From the NCBI GenBank assembly GCA_032718865.1, contig JALUTQ010000007.1:1860001-1924000 (forward strand): a DNA stretch of 64,000 nt, in the 5' to 3' direction. Each line of letters begins with the position of its first letter. Position 1 is the first letter of the stretch. The DNA comes from Tilletia caries (Eukaryota > Basidiomycota > Exobasidiomycetes > Tilletiales > Tilletiaceae). Below, one piece after another: positions 1 through 9,330 of the stretch. A program made the translations under genes and the position numbers. The notes beneath the pieces were generated by a model. The model worked only from the letters and a program-made list of their open reading frames with translations. It did no database searches and was not told the DNA's origin.

Positions 1-1702
1 AACTGCAACGGCATGAAGTCAGAAGAAGAGAGGATGTGATGCGCATGGAGGGGCGGGATGTGGGTAGAACTCGGATGATGTAGCTGTCAAAATTGAAGGC
101 AATAGTGACGAGAAATACGACCTCCCGGACCGAGTACCGAGGTCGATACCGAAGTTGGTATCAGTCGGGACGGGGTCGCGGGGATAACGTGCTGCAGGCT
201 GCTGACGGGGTGGATGATGCTTTAGCCGTTGTCCCCACTCCCCAAAGGAACAGGTCGAGGGATGAGAAGAGAGCGTCGTTGAGTGATGGCGGCCGAGGAC
301 GACACAAACGGCCGTTGTGTGATGGTGATGGTAAACCGAATCGAGCGAAAGAGGAGCAGTGGTGAATCGTATGCGCTCCCCGTGCGTGAATCCGTCTCGA
401 CGACCAACGTTGTATCTCTTGTCGCTTGGCAGTGGACCAGCTCCGTGAGTACGTCATTCTTGGCCCTGTCTGCGCGTCTGCCATCCCTGGCGTGCATGTA
501 TGCGCGGACGGAGTAGCGGGAAGTCATGACGCGCGCGACTTTTGTCGGCCAGTCCGCAGCAGCCCCGTGCGTGTTCTTTTCGGGATGCTCGTATGAGTCG
601 GTCGAGCGACGCGCACCGCGCAGCTGTTGTCGTTGACCCTGAATGAAGGAAAAGCCGGGCAGGCCAGCTGCGGCGCGAAAACGTGGCGGCCAGCGCGAAC
701 GGCGGAAAAGAGCGTGTCGCGACTGGTAAAGTTCATGTGGCCGTATCGTGAATCGTCCACAGTGGCTCGGTGCATGACGGCGCTCTCGAGCGAGAGCGCG
801 GCGTGGTACGATCGAACTGTCCGGGAGAAGCCGTGGGCCGGCGACGCGGAGGAGTGCGGCTGTCGTCTGTCGGGCAACGCGGAAGGAGGAGAAGAGCAGC
901 TGTTCGTGATCCGTCTGTCGGGCAACGCGCGAGGAGGAGAAGAGCGGCTGTTCGTGATCCGCGGAGTCCGTCAAGATTGAGTCCAGTCTTCCGCAGCAGC
1001 CCGGTGCTTGTCCTGTATTCGACGCGCACACGAGGTGGTGTTGATCGAGGCTGAGTGTGCGGGATGCTGCTGATGCCAGAGAAAGTAGCCAGGGTCTCCC
1101 GAAAGGAGAAGGGCGGTAGAAGAAGCCGTCGTGCGGCGCGCGAAGCGGAAAGAAAAACTTCGGACCCGCGGAAGATGTTGTACACTCGTACGATCGTGTG
1201 GTCCAAAGCTGGTGGGCCGGTCAACCCAGGGAAAACGGAGGACGAGGAGATGCCTCAACTCGACGCATCTACTGCGATGGCCGCCGCGGAACCTTGGAGA
1301 GCACGCGACCGAGATAATATCGTCCATCGTTGCGTGTCGATGACGAAGGGAAGCTGACCGAGAGAGAACAAGGAAGCTGGCCGAGGAAGAACGTCAGCGG
1401 TCCAAGTGATCAAAGGACCCGATCGTCGTCTCGCCGAGCTCGGAAGGTGTAGAGAAGGAGTTGTGGTCGGTAGTCGCAGCTGTTGTCCAGACTCCAGCGC
1501 GCGAAAGGAAAAGAAGCTTGTCCGACCCGCGGAGTCGATTTCGTCCAGTCGGCGGCTCGAAGCTGCTGGGCCGGTCCACCCAGGGAAAGCGGAGGAGATG
1601 CCTCTACTCTACGCACCTACTGAAATGGCCGACACGGAACCTCGAAGCGCACGCGACTGAGACGATAAACAGGCCAGCTGCTGCGAAAAAAGAAGGAGAA
1701 GG
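1..1702. repeat. Diverged tandem repeats, no convincing gene
   Basis: No ORF here looks like a protein. Two diverged copies of a unit of roughly 370 bp are visible, about 1120-1320 and 1487-1680. They share blocks such as GACCCGCGGA, GGGCCGGTC, ACCCAGGGAAA and GAGATGCCTC in the same order. A shorter pair around 865-960 repeats GTCTGTCGGGCAACGCG followed by GGAGGAGAAGAGC. This looks like old repetitive or transposon-derived DNA. The short ORFs are frame shadows of the repeats. Confidence 0.5.
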
Positions 1703-1704
1703 TA

Positions 1705-3125
1705 AGGCTGGCATGCGGAGTAACTCATTTTACACTTTTGCGGAGTACTCCGCAATTTTTAATGTTTTACTCCGCATTTTTACTCCGCACAGCACTCCGC
1801 AAAAAGTACGGAGTGACTGCGGAGGGGCCAAAAACTCCGCGGAGTACTCCGCATAACTTGGGGAATTTCACCAAAATCTGCGGAGTACTCCGCTTCAAAT
1901 TCCCCAAAATTGTGCGGAGGACGGAGGAAGCTCGCCGGAATGTTCCTCCACCAGTGTGGAGTAGGGAGTAAAGTTGTTCGGACCGCCAAAAATGCGGAGT
2001 ACTCCGCTTACTCCGCACTTTTGAAATTTCATTTTTTCCCGTTTTGACTTTTGTGGCCTCCACAGCGCGCATCACTTTCTCACGGACAAACAATGGTCTC
2101 ACGTGATATGCCCCTTCTCTCGCGCTGGGCGCAACGTGACCTCCCTCAGGCACAGCATGAGGGCACGCAAACTCGCCAAGGTCGTTGCTGTTGGCCAATG
2201 GTTCCTAGACGACTGGGTTCCCACAACACTGCTGACGGACATTCTGGAGCGCGAGCAAGAGGTCAAGGAGGCGGCCAAGGTGAAAAAAAGAAGCGCAAGC
2301 GCAAGCTTGAAGCGGACCGGGCGCGCAAGAAGCGGAAGGTGACGCCACAGGAGGACGGGGAGCAGTGACTAGAGCTTCTTCTTCCATATGTTCATAGTTT
2401 CTGAATTCCACTCCGCAAAACTCCGCACTTGCGGAGTAAAAAAAATTCACTCCGCAAATAAATTCTTCGTTGCGGAGTACTCCGCAGCAAAATGAGACTT
2501 TTTTTGCGGAGTGCGGAGTGGCCTTGCCAAAATTTTACTCCGCCACTGCGGAGTAGGGAGGAACTTTCTGAAAATCTTCCTCCGCAGTGGCGGAGTAGGG
2601 AGTAACCGCGGAGGTGTTGTGAACATTCTACCACTATACTAAAAGGTGAGACCAGTCTCAACCCAAGTGTCATGGATGATGCATATATCCAACACTCCCT
2701 CTCATCATCATGACCCTTTGGTCTGAGACGCGAGACCCCATAGGACTAGGGGTGAGACTCTTTCGGCCCGGAGTACCCGGAGCACGTGCTGTGGAAAACC
2801 CGACAAGCACCCGACAAGAAAATGGTCGGAAAAAGAAATCTCGAGATACCGGGAATCGAACTCACGACAGAGTCGATCAGACTCTTAATCTGTTGTGAAC
2901 ATTCTACCACTATACTAAAAGGTGAGACCAGTCTCGACCCAAGTGTCATGGATGATGCATATATCCAACAGGAGGAGCCAGCAAAAATCTGCGGAGTGAC
3001 GGAGTACTCCGCACTTTACCTCATTTCGCTGAAAGCAACTGCGGAGTACTCCGCACTTTGCCAAAAAGTGAGTTACTCCGCCAGTGCGGAGTAAAACTCC
3101 GTACATTTACTCCGCATGCCAGCCT
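1705..3125. mobile_element. Non-autonomous TIR element with TA target duplication
   Basis: The element begins AGGCTGGCATGCGGAGTAA (1705-1723) and ends with the exact inverse of those 19 bases (3107-3125). It is flanked by TA on both sides (1703-1704 and 3126-3127), as expected for Tc1/mariner-type insertion. The interior (1705-2055, 2400-2614, 2971-3125) is filled with GCGGAGTACTCCGC palindromes and half-sites. A central non-repetitive part (about 2056-2390) carries a short lysine/arginine-rich ORF of unknown origin. No transposase is present, so the element would depend on one supplied in trans. A mini LTR element sits inside it; without that insert the element is about 1.06 kb. Confidence 0.8.
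2615..2970 (-). mobile_element. TRIM-type miniature LTR retrotransposon (copia-like)
   Basis: Two 80-bp direct repeats, 2615-2694 and 2891-2970, differ at one base. On the minus strand each reads TGTTGGATAT...TTCACAACA, giving the TG...CA ends of an LTR. The element is flanked by the 5-bp duplication GGAGG (2610-2614 and 2971-2975). On the minus strand a purine-rich tract (about 2695-2711) immediately precedes the 3' LTR. The sequence next to the 5' LTR (about 2876-2890) complements a tRNA anticodon arm with a CTCTTAA loop, suggesting half-tRNA priming. The 196-bp interior codes for nothing. It is nested inside the TIR element, so it inserted later. Confidence 0.88.
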
Positions 3126-3127
3126 TA

Positions 3128-3551
3128 GGAGAAGGGAAAAAGAGATGGAAGGCGAGAAGGTGGATGTTGTCGAAAGCAAGAAGCGGGTCGTTGAGATACC
3201 GAGGCGCGCTGGAACCGTCGGGTTCGGGGGCCGTCAAGTAACGGGAACGAGGAGCTGGCTGTCGAGGACTCGAGGTACCGAGTCTTGAGGAAGAAGTGCG
3301 GTGTGAAAGAGAAGAAGGTGTGTGAAGAGAGAAGAAGGTGTGAGGTAGAGAAAGAGAATGATCGCTGAGAACGGTGTTCTGGTGGTCGAGGCACTGGAGG
3401 CACTGTAGTCGTCAGACTGGGAGGCCGTCGAGTGCGAGGACGAAGAGGTCGAGAGGCGCGCTTAGTCGGTAGACTGTGGGGCCGTCTCGGGGTGGGGTTC
3501 ACTGTACTCGGATCGGTTCAAGTCAGTGAAAGATCCCCTCTCATCACCATC
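3128..3551. other. Intergenic or old LTR-element interior
   Basis: No credible gene is visible. The stretch is GA-rich on the plus strand. Because a primer-binding-like sequence lies at about 3533-3549 next to an old LTR, part of this stretch may be the internal region of that decayed element. Confidence 0.4.
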
Positions 3552-3814
3552 TGCGAACACAGACCGAGATAGTCTAATCACCTAGCTTTCACTAAGGACT
3601 GTGTTCGGAGAGAACTGAGATGAAACAAGTATGCAGTGTCGGACTAATTACAAGAGGGACGCGAGGAAGAGAAAAGAGGTAACTGGAAGAATGGCGTGGG
3701 AAATGTGGAGGATGAAAGTGTTGCTATGCGGAGGTGTGGGAAAGGGAAGAGAGGAAGATAGAGATAATAGATAAGATAACTGGCCATGTGGCGAAGCCAC
3801 GTGTTGCCAGCACA
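3552..3814 (-). repeat. Old diverged LTR of the same family as 3922-6503
   Basis: This stretch of about 263 bp aligns with gaps to the 258-bp LTRs of the neighbouring element. It shares GTGTTGCTATGC and AGGAAGATA..GAGATAA, and a GGCCATGTG...CA end. It starts TG and ends CA. The adjoining bases (CCTCTCATCACCAT, about 3536-3549) match the tRNA-complementary primer site of the younger element. No second LTR or target duplication was found, so it is a truncated relic. Confidence 0.65.
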
Positions 3815-3921
3815 GGATGAGCCCATGCGCAGTCGATGAGCAGATCAGTATCTCAATTCTCATTCATCTGATAGAATGGCGCTCAGTGTGTGAGTGCATT
3901 CGTTCTTGCAAGAGGGTTCTG

Positions 3922-4179
3922 TGTAATGGATAAGACTATCAAGTAGTGAAAGGCAAGAGTCTAGAATCACGAGGAAGAGAGAACTAAGTACAAAGGATGA
4001 GCTCGGAAAGGGTAACGATGAGAGCGAGGGAAAAGTGTGACGTGGGAAAAGTTAGAGGAAAGTGGAGGCAGGGTGTTGCTATGCAGAGATGTGTGGAGAA
4101 AGGGAAAGGAAGATAAGAGAAAGGAAAGGGAGAGATAAGATAGTGGCCATGTGCTGAGCACATGGAGCCATCTAGCACA
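3922..4179 (-). repeat. 3' LTR of the FHA-carrying element
   Basis: Identical to 6246-6503. TTCTG precedes it on the plus strand. Contains a TGTGCTGAGCACA inverted repeat near its upstream (sense 5') end. Confidence 0.92.
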
Positions 4180-4675
4180 TGCCGCCCCCAAAAAGACGAC
4201 CGTCTCGGGTCGTGCTGCAGCGATGATGTGGCCATGAACAGGAACGAATAGGCGCGCAAGCAAAGGAGGGAAGTGGAAGACGAAATGTGTGTGCGCGTGG
4301 TATCAGGGCGGATGCAAGAACGAAGTGAAGATGTTAGGATGGCAGAGTAGGAGCGGCCGTAAGAGCGTGATGGGGTGCCAAAATGATGGCGGAGCTACCC
4401 AGATTGCAGATGGACCGGCAATGGAGATGGGGTGTGAAAGCGAGGTGGGAAACAGCTGGTGTGGCAGAGTCGGATGAAAACTGGGGTGATGGACTGGTGG
4501 TATCGCTGCTGGAGTGGAAGGAGATGCTGTCATGCCGAAGGTAGACAATTCGATGCCTGGGTCTGATGGTGAGGAAGAAGGCAGGCGTGGCTTTGAGGAG
4601 GAAGACTGGAAAGAAGAGGAAGAGAAACGGTCGGGAGCGGGTGAGTGCTTTGTCGAGTCCACCATGGCTGGTCCA

Positions 4676-6097
4676 TCAGCAGACCGGCCTGGAGACTTCC
4701 AAAGGGGGCCTAACGCGCAGCTGGTCGAGCACGGTCTGCAGACGATGCAAAGTAGCATCGACGAGGCGCTCCCGACGCCCGCGTTGGATCTCTTGACAGG
4801 CCGACTGCCATGCAGAGCCCACGCGATGAAGGGCCAGACATGCGGCTCGAACCGATGCAGAGTACGATGTCCGTGATGCTGACATGGACTGATCCGTCAA
4901 GTTGGAAGAAACCACGGTCGGTGGGATTGACTCGGTGGCGGAAGCAGCTGGCTCGTTATCACCTTCTGCCGGCAGATGCTTGAGTACCGAACTCGATACC
5001 GAAGTTCGATTGGCGGGTGAGGAGACGTTGTCGTCGATAGTTGAAGCTGCTGAATTCGCAGTCGTAGCATCATCGGGGAGAGAAGTTCTGACACGAGATG
5101 AACCGTCGTCGCACAGGGTGTCATCACCCTCTTTGCCGGCCCGATCAGGGTCGTCTGATGAGGGATCTCCCTCTTGGTTTGGAGAACGAAAACGCGCATG
5201 ATGCGTCGATGGGGCGCGTTCTGCGGACGCGACGGCTGGGGAACTTGCGTTTGGAGAAGAGGTCGAGGGAGCATGATCGGAACCATGCGCCTCCGGAGAA
5301 CCCTTTGTGTTGTGAGACGACGCGCGAGAGCGTAGGTTTGCGACGAGATCTCCGTATGGAACGCGAACCGGGGGAGAGCCGTGGCCGCAATCAAGTGAAT
5401 TGGCAGAGGGAGGAGCCTGAGCCTTCTGGAGCTGCTGATCGTGTTGCATCCGGAGCATCTCCATCTGCGATTCCGGGCGGTCTTCGTCGCGTGGATGTTC
5501 AACGAACCTGACAGTGGATCGACGCCAATTTGTGGCCAATGGCGGAGTTGTGGTGCGTGAAGGAACCGACGGAGAAGCCAGTTGCGGGAGGGGAGAGGGT
5601 GGGCGAAAGATGACTGGTGTGGCACCCAGCTCGGTCCAGACGCGACGCTCATCAAACCCAATCGGGAAGGCGATGTGAACGTGGATGGCTAGGTCCGGAA
5701 CAAAGCTGTATGTTGGCCAGCATTGGTAATCCCCGTCCGAGTCATATTCCTCCTCCCATCCGACGTGAGAAGCCGCGCCAAACTCGAGGCAATCGCCGTC
5801 TCGGAGCGTATGCGTGTAGTTGTGAAGAAGATACCCGTCCACCCGAATGCTGTTGGAGTCCGGGACCGAGGTCTCAAAAGAGAAATAAGACCCGTGGCAA
5901 ACGATGCGAGCGGGGCTGTGGTCGAGGGCACGAGAAGGGAAAACGGCGTTGTCGTGACGGGGGCAAGTGTTGACGGAACTAGAACCGACCAGGTCGATTT
6001 GAAGCTTGACGGAAGGGCGTAAGGAAAAGGTCTTGGGAGCAAATGCGGTGATCACAGGGTCGAATTGTAGCTGAACGGTGATGTCGTCGGAGGGCAT
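4676..6097 (-). CDS. FHA-domain protein carried by an LTR element
   Basis: An uninterrupted 473-aa ORF. Residues about 28-150 look like a forkhead-associated (phosphothreonine-binding) domain: S55-R56, H60, then DSNSIRVDG (80-88) and DGDCLEFG (100-107), the signature order of FHA strands. The acidic stretch at 115-123 is unusual for the fold. The remainder (about 165-473) is serine-rich, low complexity and probably disordered, with a short helical region near the C-terminus. FHA proteins usually bind phosphorylated partners in signalling or DNA repair; the partner here is unknown. The gene lies wholly between the LTRs and in the element's sense orientation, with 148 bp between its ATG and the 5' LTR. 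It could be a captured host gene or a domesticated element protein. It lacks a gag-type zinc knuckle. Confidence 0.72.
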   Translation of the reverse strand: MPSDDITVQLQFDPVITAFAPKTFSLRPSVKLQIDLVGSSSVNTCPRHDNAVFPSRALDHSPARIVCHGSYFSFETSVPDSNSIRVDGYLLHNYTHTLRDGDCLEFGAASHVGWEEEYDSDGDYQCWPTYSFVPDLAIHVHIAFPIGFDERRVWTELGATPVIFRPPSPLPQLASPSVPSRTTTPPLATNWRRSTVRFVEHPRDEDRPESQMEMLRMQHDQQLQKAQAPPSANSLDCGHGSPPVRVPYGDLVANLRSRASSHNTKGSPEAHGSDHAPSTSSPNASSPAVASAERAPSTHHARFRSPNQEGDPSSDDPDRAGKEGDDTLCDDGSSRVRTSLPDDATTANSAASTIDDNVSSPANRTSVSSSVLKHLPAEGDNEPAASATESIPPTVVSSNLTDQSMSASRTSYSASVRAACLALHRVGSAWQSACQEIQRGRRERLVDATLHRLQTVLDQLRVRPPLEVSRPVC

Positions 6098-6217
6098 TGT
6101 GCAGAAGCGAGTGAGGGGTGGTCGCGTTGAGAGTGGAAGAGGACAGAAGGAAGATTGAAGCTGAGGGTGGTGGGACGGGCAAAGTGGGAAGGCTGTGAGG
6201 GTGTAGGGAAGTAGGAC

Positions 6218-6245
6218 GTGGGTTCGAATCCCACTCTCATCACCA
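6218..6245 (-). other. Primer-binding site of the FHA-carrying element
   Basis: The plus strand reads as the 3' end of a mature tRNA: T-arm GTGGG-TTCGAAT-CCCAC, acceptor strand TCTCATC, discriminator A, then CCA. The minus strand is therefore a 28-nt primer-binding site beginning TGG directly after the LTR end. No matching 5' half is present, so this is not a tRNA gene. Confidence 0.85.
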
Positions 6246-6503
6246 TGTAATGGATAAGACTATCAAGTAGTGAAAGGCAAGAGTCTAGAATCACGAGGAA
6301 GAGAGAACTAAGTACAAAGGATGAGCTCGGAAAGGGTAACGATGAGAGCGAGGGAAAAGTGTGACGTGGGAAAAGTTAGAGGAAAGTGGAGGCAGGGTGT
6401 TGCTATGCAGAGATGTGTGGAGAAAGGGAAAGGAAGATAAGAGAAAGGAAAGGGAGAGATAAGATAGTGGCCATGTGCTGAGCACATGGAGCCATCTAGC
6501 ACA
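6246..6503 (-). repeat. 5' LTR of the FHA-carrying element
   Basis: Identical to 3922-4179. Followed on the plus strand by TTCTG, the second half of the target duplication. Confidence 0.92.
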
Positions 6504-6734
6504 TTCTGAGAAGTCAGAACATAAGCAATGCTGCCCGCGATGATGCATGCATCATGCAGCATGAATGCATATGACAATGGGTCAGTATTGTAAGGCCAAG
6601 TCCGTTAGAACGTAGGAGATTAAAATAGAAGCGATGAAGCTGATCAGGACCCCGGACTACCATCTACCAGCAGCAAGAATAAAATCGGAATAAAAAAGAA
6701 CGTAGGAATATCAGCACTCAGACAGTCAGACCTC

Positions 6735-6897
6735 AATAATCCTAGTCAGTAGTCAGTAGTCAGTAGCCAGTACCAGTAGTCAGTAGTCAGTAGCCAGTAC
6801 CAGTAGTCAGTAGTCAGTAGTCAGTAGTCAGTAGTCAGTAGTCAGTAGTCAGTAGTCAGTAGTCAGTAGTCAGTAGTCAGTAGTCAGTAGTCAGTAG
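6735..6897. repeat. 7-bp minisatellite (CAGTAGT)n
   Basis: About 160 bp of tandem AGTCAGT units. The first part is interrupted by AGCCAGTACC variants; the second part is nearly perfect. Noncoding and probably length-variable. Confidence 0.9.
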
Positions 6898-7778
6898 CAT
6901 TTTGATTTTTGGGGCACCATCACCATTCACCTGGTAGATGTTTGCGTGTATCTCAAGCAACTTACCACTGGCACGACTTGTAAGTTGTAGGCAGGTCAGG
7001 GTTGAAGGTTAGTGAACGCTGGAGTAAGTTGTGCAGTTGGTACTTGGTAGCTGCGTAGTGCGTAATGCGTTCGTCAAAAAGTTGAAGACCTTTCAACATT
7101 CTCGGAGGGTTTTGAGTTTTGACTATGGCTATGAACTTCCTCGGAGGGTTTTGACTTTTGACTACGGCTATCGAAGGCGTGGGAAAAGTGGAGGTGGAAG
7201 AGAGACAGAAACGGGCAACGAACGGCGGAAGGACGGCATGTGAACAGCAAATTGCTATCTTCATAAATAAAACTGAGAGAAATCGAGAGCGTCGATGGAT
7301 GCTTAGAACACGGACACCCAGGCGAAGTTTGCGAAGATTTCAAGAAGTTTTGAAAGATTTTATTCGAGCGATGTTGCAACATTCGTCTCGGCCGTAAGAT
7401 CTAAGGGGCAGATATAACCCCATACTAAAGTCTGGGGAATGTTCTTTGATCGGGATGAGTAGCGTGGTTGGCCATTTTATCCGGGAGAGATGAGACTGGA
7501 GTGACCTAGCCGCGAGGGGGTCTGAGCGGCTACCACATGGAGTTCTCGACTCTCGAGTTCCCCCGACCTCATAAATTTCGAAGCGTCCGACGAGGTCAAG
7601 CATTAACTATTAACCCATCACCACGCATTAACCCATCACGCTCCTGTGCCTGCACGAACGCGGTTGCCATACGTGAGTACGAGCGAGACCCCCCGGCTCC
7701 GATCCTGGAAGTTTTGGCCGGGTTTATTGACGTCCTTACTCCTGCCCTCCCACCTCAAGAATCCAGACTTCCAGAGCC
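6898..7778. other. Intergenic region with short duplications
   Basis: No supported gene. About 7083-7170 holds a direct duplication of CTCGGAGGGTTTTGA(G/C)TTTTGACTA. The segment 7389-7441 (CGGCCGTAAG...ATAACCCC..ACTAAAGT..GGGGAATG) recurs at 60453-60505. TTAACCCATCAC repeats at about 7610-7640, just upstream of the next gene. Confidence 0.5.
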
Positions 7779-9017
7779 ATGTCCGAATCTCATGAGAGCG
7801 AAGTCCACGTCGGCGGCAGTGGCGAGATGACAGCCGAACAGCTTGCCACAAGTACACAAGGTCATTCGATCCCAAAGACCCTCGTCGATCAAGCCTATCG
7901 ATTTCTTCAAGCCATCGGTGTATACATGAAGATCTCCATGGAACAACAGACGGCTTCAGCCGCCCTCCGCCAGCTCCAGAAATTCGTTCGCGCGAACCCC
8001 GGTCAGCTAGCAAACAAATCCGCCCAGCTCTCGGAAGCACAAAACAAGGTCGAAACCGCCGAGCGCCAAGGATCGCAAGTCAAATCAGCCGTCGGACTTA
8101 GGCTTGTCCAAGTTGTAAAAAGCGTGGTGGACGGGGAGCTCGAGCGCGCAACGGCGGACGCGGTTCAGAAAATGGAGCAGAAATGCCGGGAGGAAGCGCA
8201 GAGGCAAGTGGATGCGATACGGATAGCGTACGAGCACCAGCTTGCCAGGATTCGACAGGATGCGATTGAAGCGGCACGGGCAGAAGTAGCGAAAGGAATC
8301 GAAGGGTTCGAACGGAGCAGGGCGGCCGCAGCATCTCTGATCGTTCCGGAGCAACCGGCGCTCGTGTCCTCGGATCAAGGCACCGCAGCAGCTGGTGGGA
8401 CCCACGAGGACCTTTCAACGCTGAGGAATGCGCACAACAAGCTCGCTGAGGCGTTCGCCGATCTTGCTGAACGTACTCATTCCGACCGGGTGCAAGTCAA
8501 AAGCGAAGACGCATCAGAGTTAAACACAGAATCGACTCAGCAGACAAATCCCCAGAGCTCGGAAGCGACGGAGTCGGGGATCTCCACCGCGATGATTGTA
8601 GATGCAGTTCAAAATCTGAACGAGCGACTGGAGCTTATCGAGAGCGGACAAACATCGGCAGCTTCGAACAATGGCGCTTCGGGTTCGACAAACAGCCTCC
8701 CAGCGACCAGTGCCTCAACGGGCGCCGCGGAAGCTCAACACGACAGCCGAAATCAACAGGGTCAGGCATCAGACGGCTTCGCGGAATACCTAAAGCTACG
8801 GAAAACCGAAAGCTTGGCCAACATCACCCACCTCGAATCCGACTTCTTCGTCCTTGCAGGCAACATGCAGAAGTTGAGCAACGAGCTCGATTTGGTCATA
8901 GATCAGCTATCCGAGACCTGGGCCCTCGCACAAATCTCGCATTACGTATGGGCATCAGAACGGATGACAATACGGGAGTTTACTCGCACCATTCTCGCTG
9001 CGGACGATGATGATTAG
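7779..9017 (+). CDS. Coiled-coil protein of unknown function
   Basis: A 412-aa intronless ORF beginning MSESHESEVH; this is the first ATG in the frame. Residues about 70-190 are rich in charged residues, Ala and Gln with heptad-like spacing, suggesting an extended coiled coil. About 205-330 is Ser/Thr/Gln-rich and probably disordered. The C-terminal 70 residues return to an amphipathic helical pattern and end in a run of Asp. No enzyme motif, signal peptide or membrane segment is visible. I do not recognise the family. Its upstream region shares a 50-bp motif with the region before the KDZ transposase at 60.5 kb, so it may be element-associated. Confidence 0.6.
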   Translation: MSESHESEVHVGGSGEMTAEQLATSTQGHSIPKTLVDQAYRFLQAIGVYMKISMEQQTASAALRQLQKFVRANPGQLANKSAQLSEAQNKVETAERQGSQVKSAVGLRLVQVVKSVVDGELERATADAVQKMEQKCREEAQRQVDAIRIAYEHQLARIRQDAIEAARAEVAKGIEGFERSRAAAASLIVPEQPALVSSDQGTAAAGGTHEDLSTLRNAHNKLAEAFADLAERTHSDRVQVKSEDASELNTESTQQTNPQSSEATESGISTAMIVDAVQNLNERLELIESGQTSAASNNGASGSTNSLPATSASTGAAEAQHDSRNQQGQASDGFAEYLKLRKTESLANITHLESDFFVLAGNMQKLSNELDLVIDQLSETWALAQISHYVWASERMTIREFTRTILAADDDD

Positions 9018-9330
9018 ATTGCAAATGGGCCGCCTGCGGATGCTGCCCCAAACGGAAGTTCGAATGGCGGCCGCGGATGACGATGCGGCTCTCGGCGCAG
9101 GCATATTGCTTGACTACGTAGTCCCGCCTTCAATCATACTCCTCATGTCAATCGTCCCTTTACGAATTCTACTGACAACTAACGAGTGTCAGAGCCTTAC
9201 AATCACCGCTCACTGACTGGTTTTGGGCCAGTTCAGAGACTCGAGTCTTTGCGGAAACGAAAGGGTGAACCCGCCAGCTGCGATCTCTATGATTATGATG
9301 AATAGTAAGGAATGATGCGAGGAAGATATC

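Larger units (their letters stand above)
3922..6503 (-). mobile_element. Young LTR retrotransposon carrying an FHA-domain gene
   Basis: Two 258-bp direct repeats (3922-4179 and 6246-6503) appear identical by eye. On the minus strand each begins TGTGCTAGATGG and ends CCATTACA. The 5-bp duplication TTCTG flanks the whole (3917-3921 and 6504-6508). A primer-binding site starting TGG lies immediately inside the 5' LTR, and a polypurine tract (TTTTTGGGGGCGGC on the minus strand, about 4181-4194) lies immediately before the 3' LTR. The 2,066-bp interior has no gag, protease, reverse transcriptase or integrase. Its only long ORF is an FHA-domain protein. The element is therefore non-autonomous, and the identical LTRs indicate recent insertion. 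Confidence 0.92.

Noticed and set aside
93..1660. Overlapping ORFs of 60-270 codons on both strands
   Set aside because: They are Arg/Ser-rich in every frame, follow the repeat units and have no family resemblance.
2840..2920. tRNA gene in the TRIM element
   Set aside because: Anticodon-like and T-arm-like pieces lie on opposite strands, the T-stem does not pair, and the piece overlaps an LTR boundary. It is better explained as a primer site plus tRNA-derived sequence.
3644..4263. Hydrophobic minus-strand ORFs (also 6291-6577)
   Set aside because: They are translations of the LTRs; the same peptide appears in both LTR copies.
6180..6250. tRNA gene ending TCTCATCACCA
   Set aside because: Only the 3' 28 nt are tRNA-like and CCA is encoded; there is no D-arm, anticodon arm or pairing 5' acceptor. 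It is the primer-binding site of the LTR element.
6735..6897. CRISPR-like array
   Set aside because: A 7-bp unit without spacers is a minisatellite, and the genome is eukaryotic.
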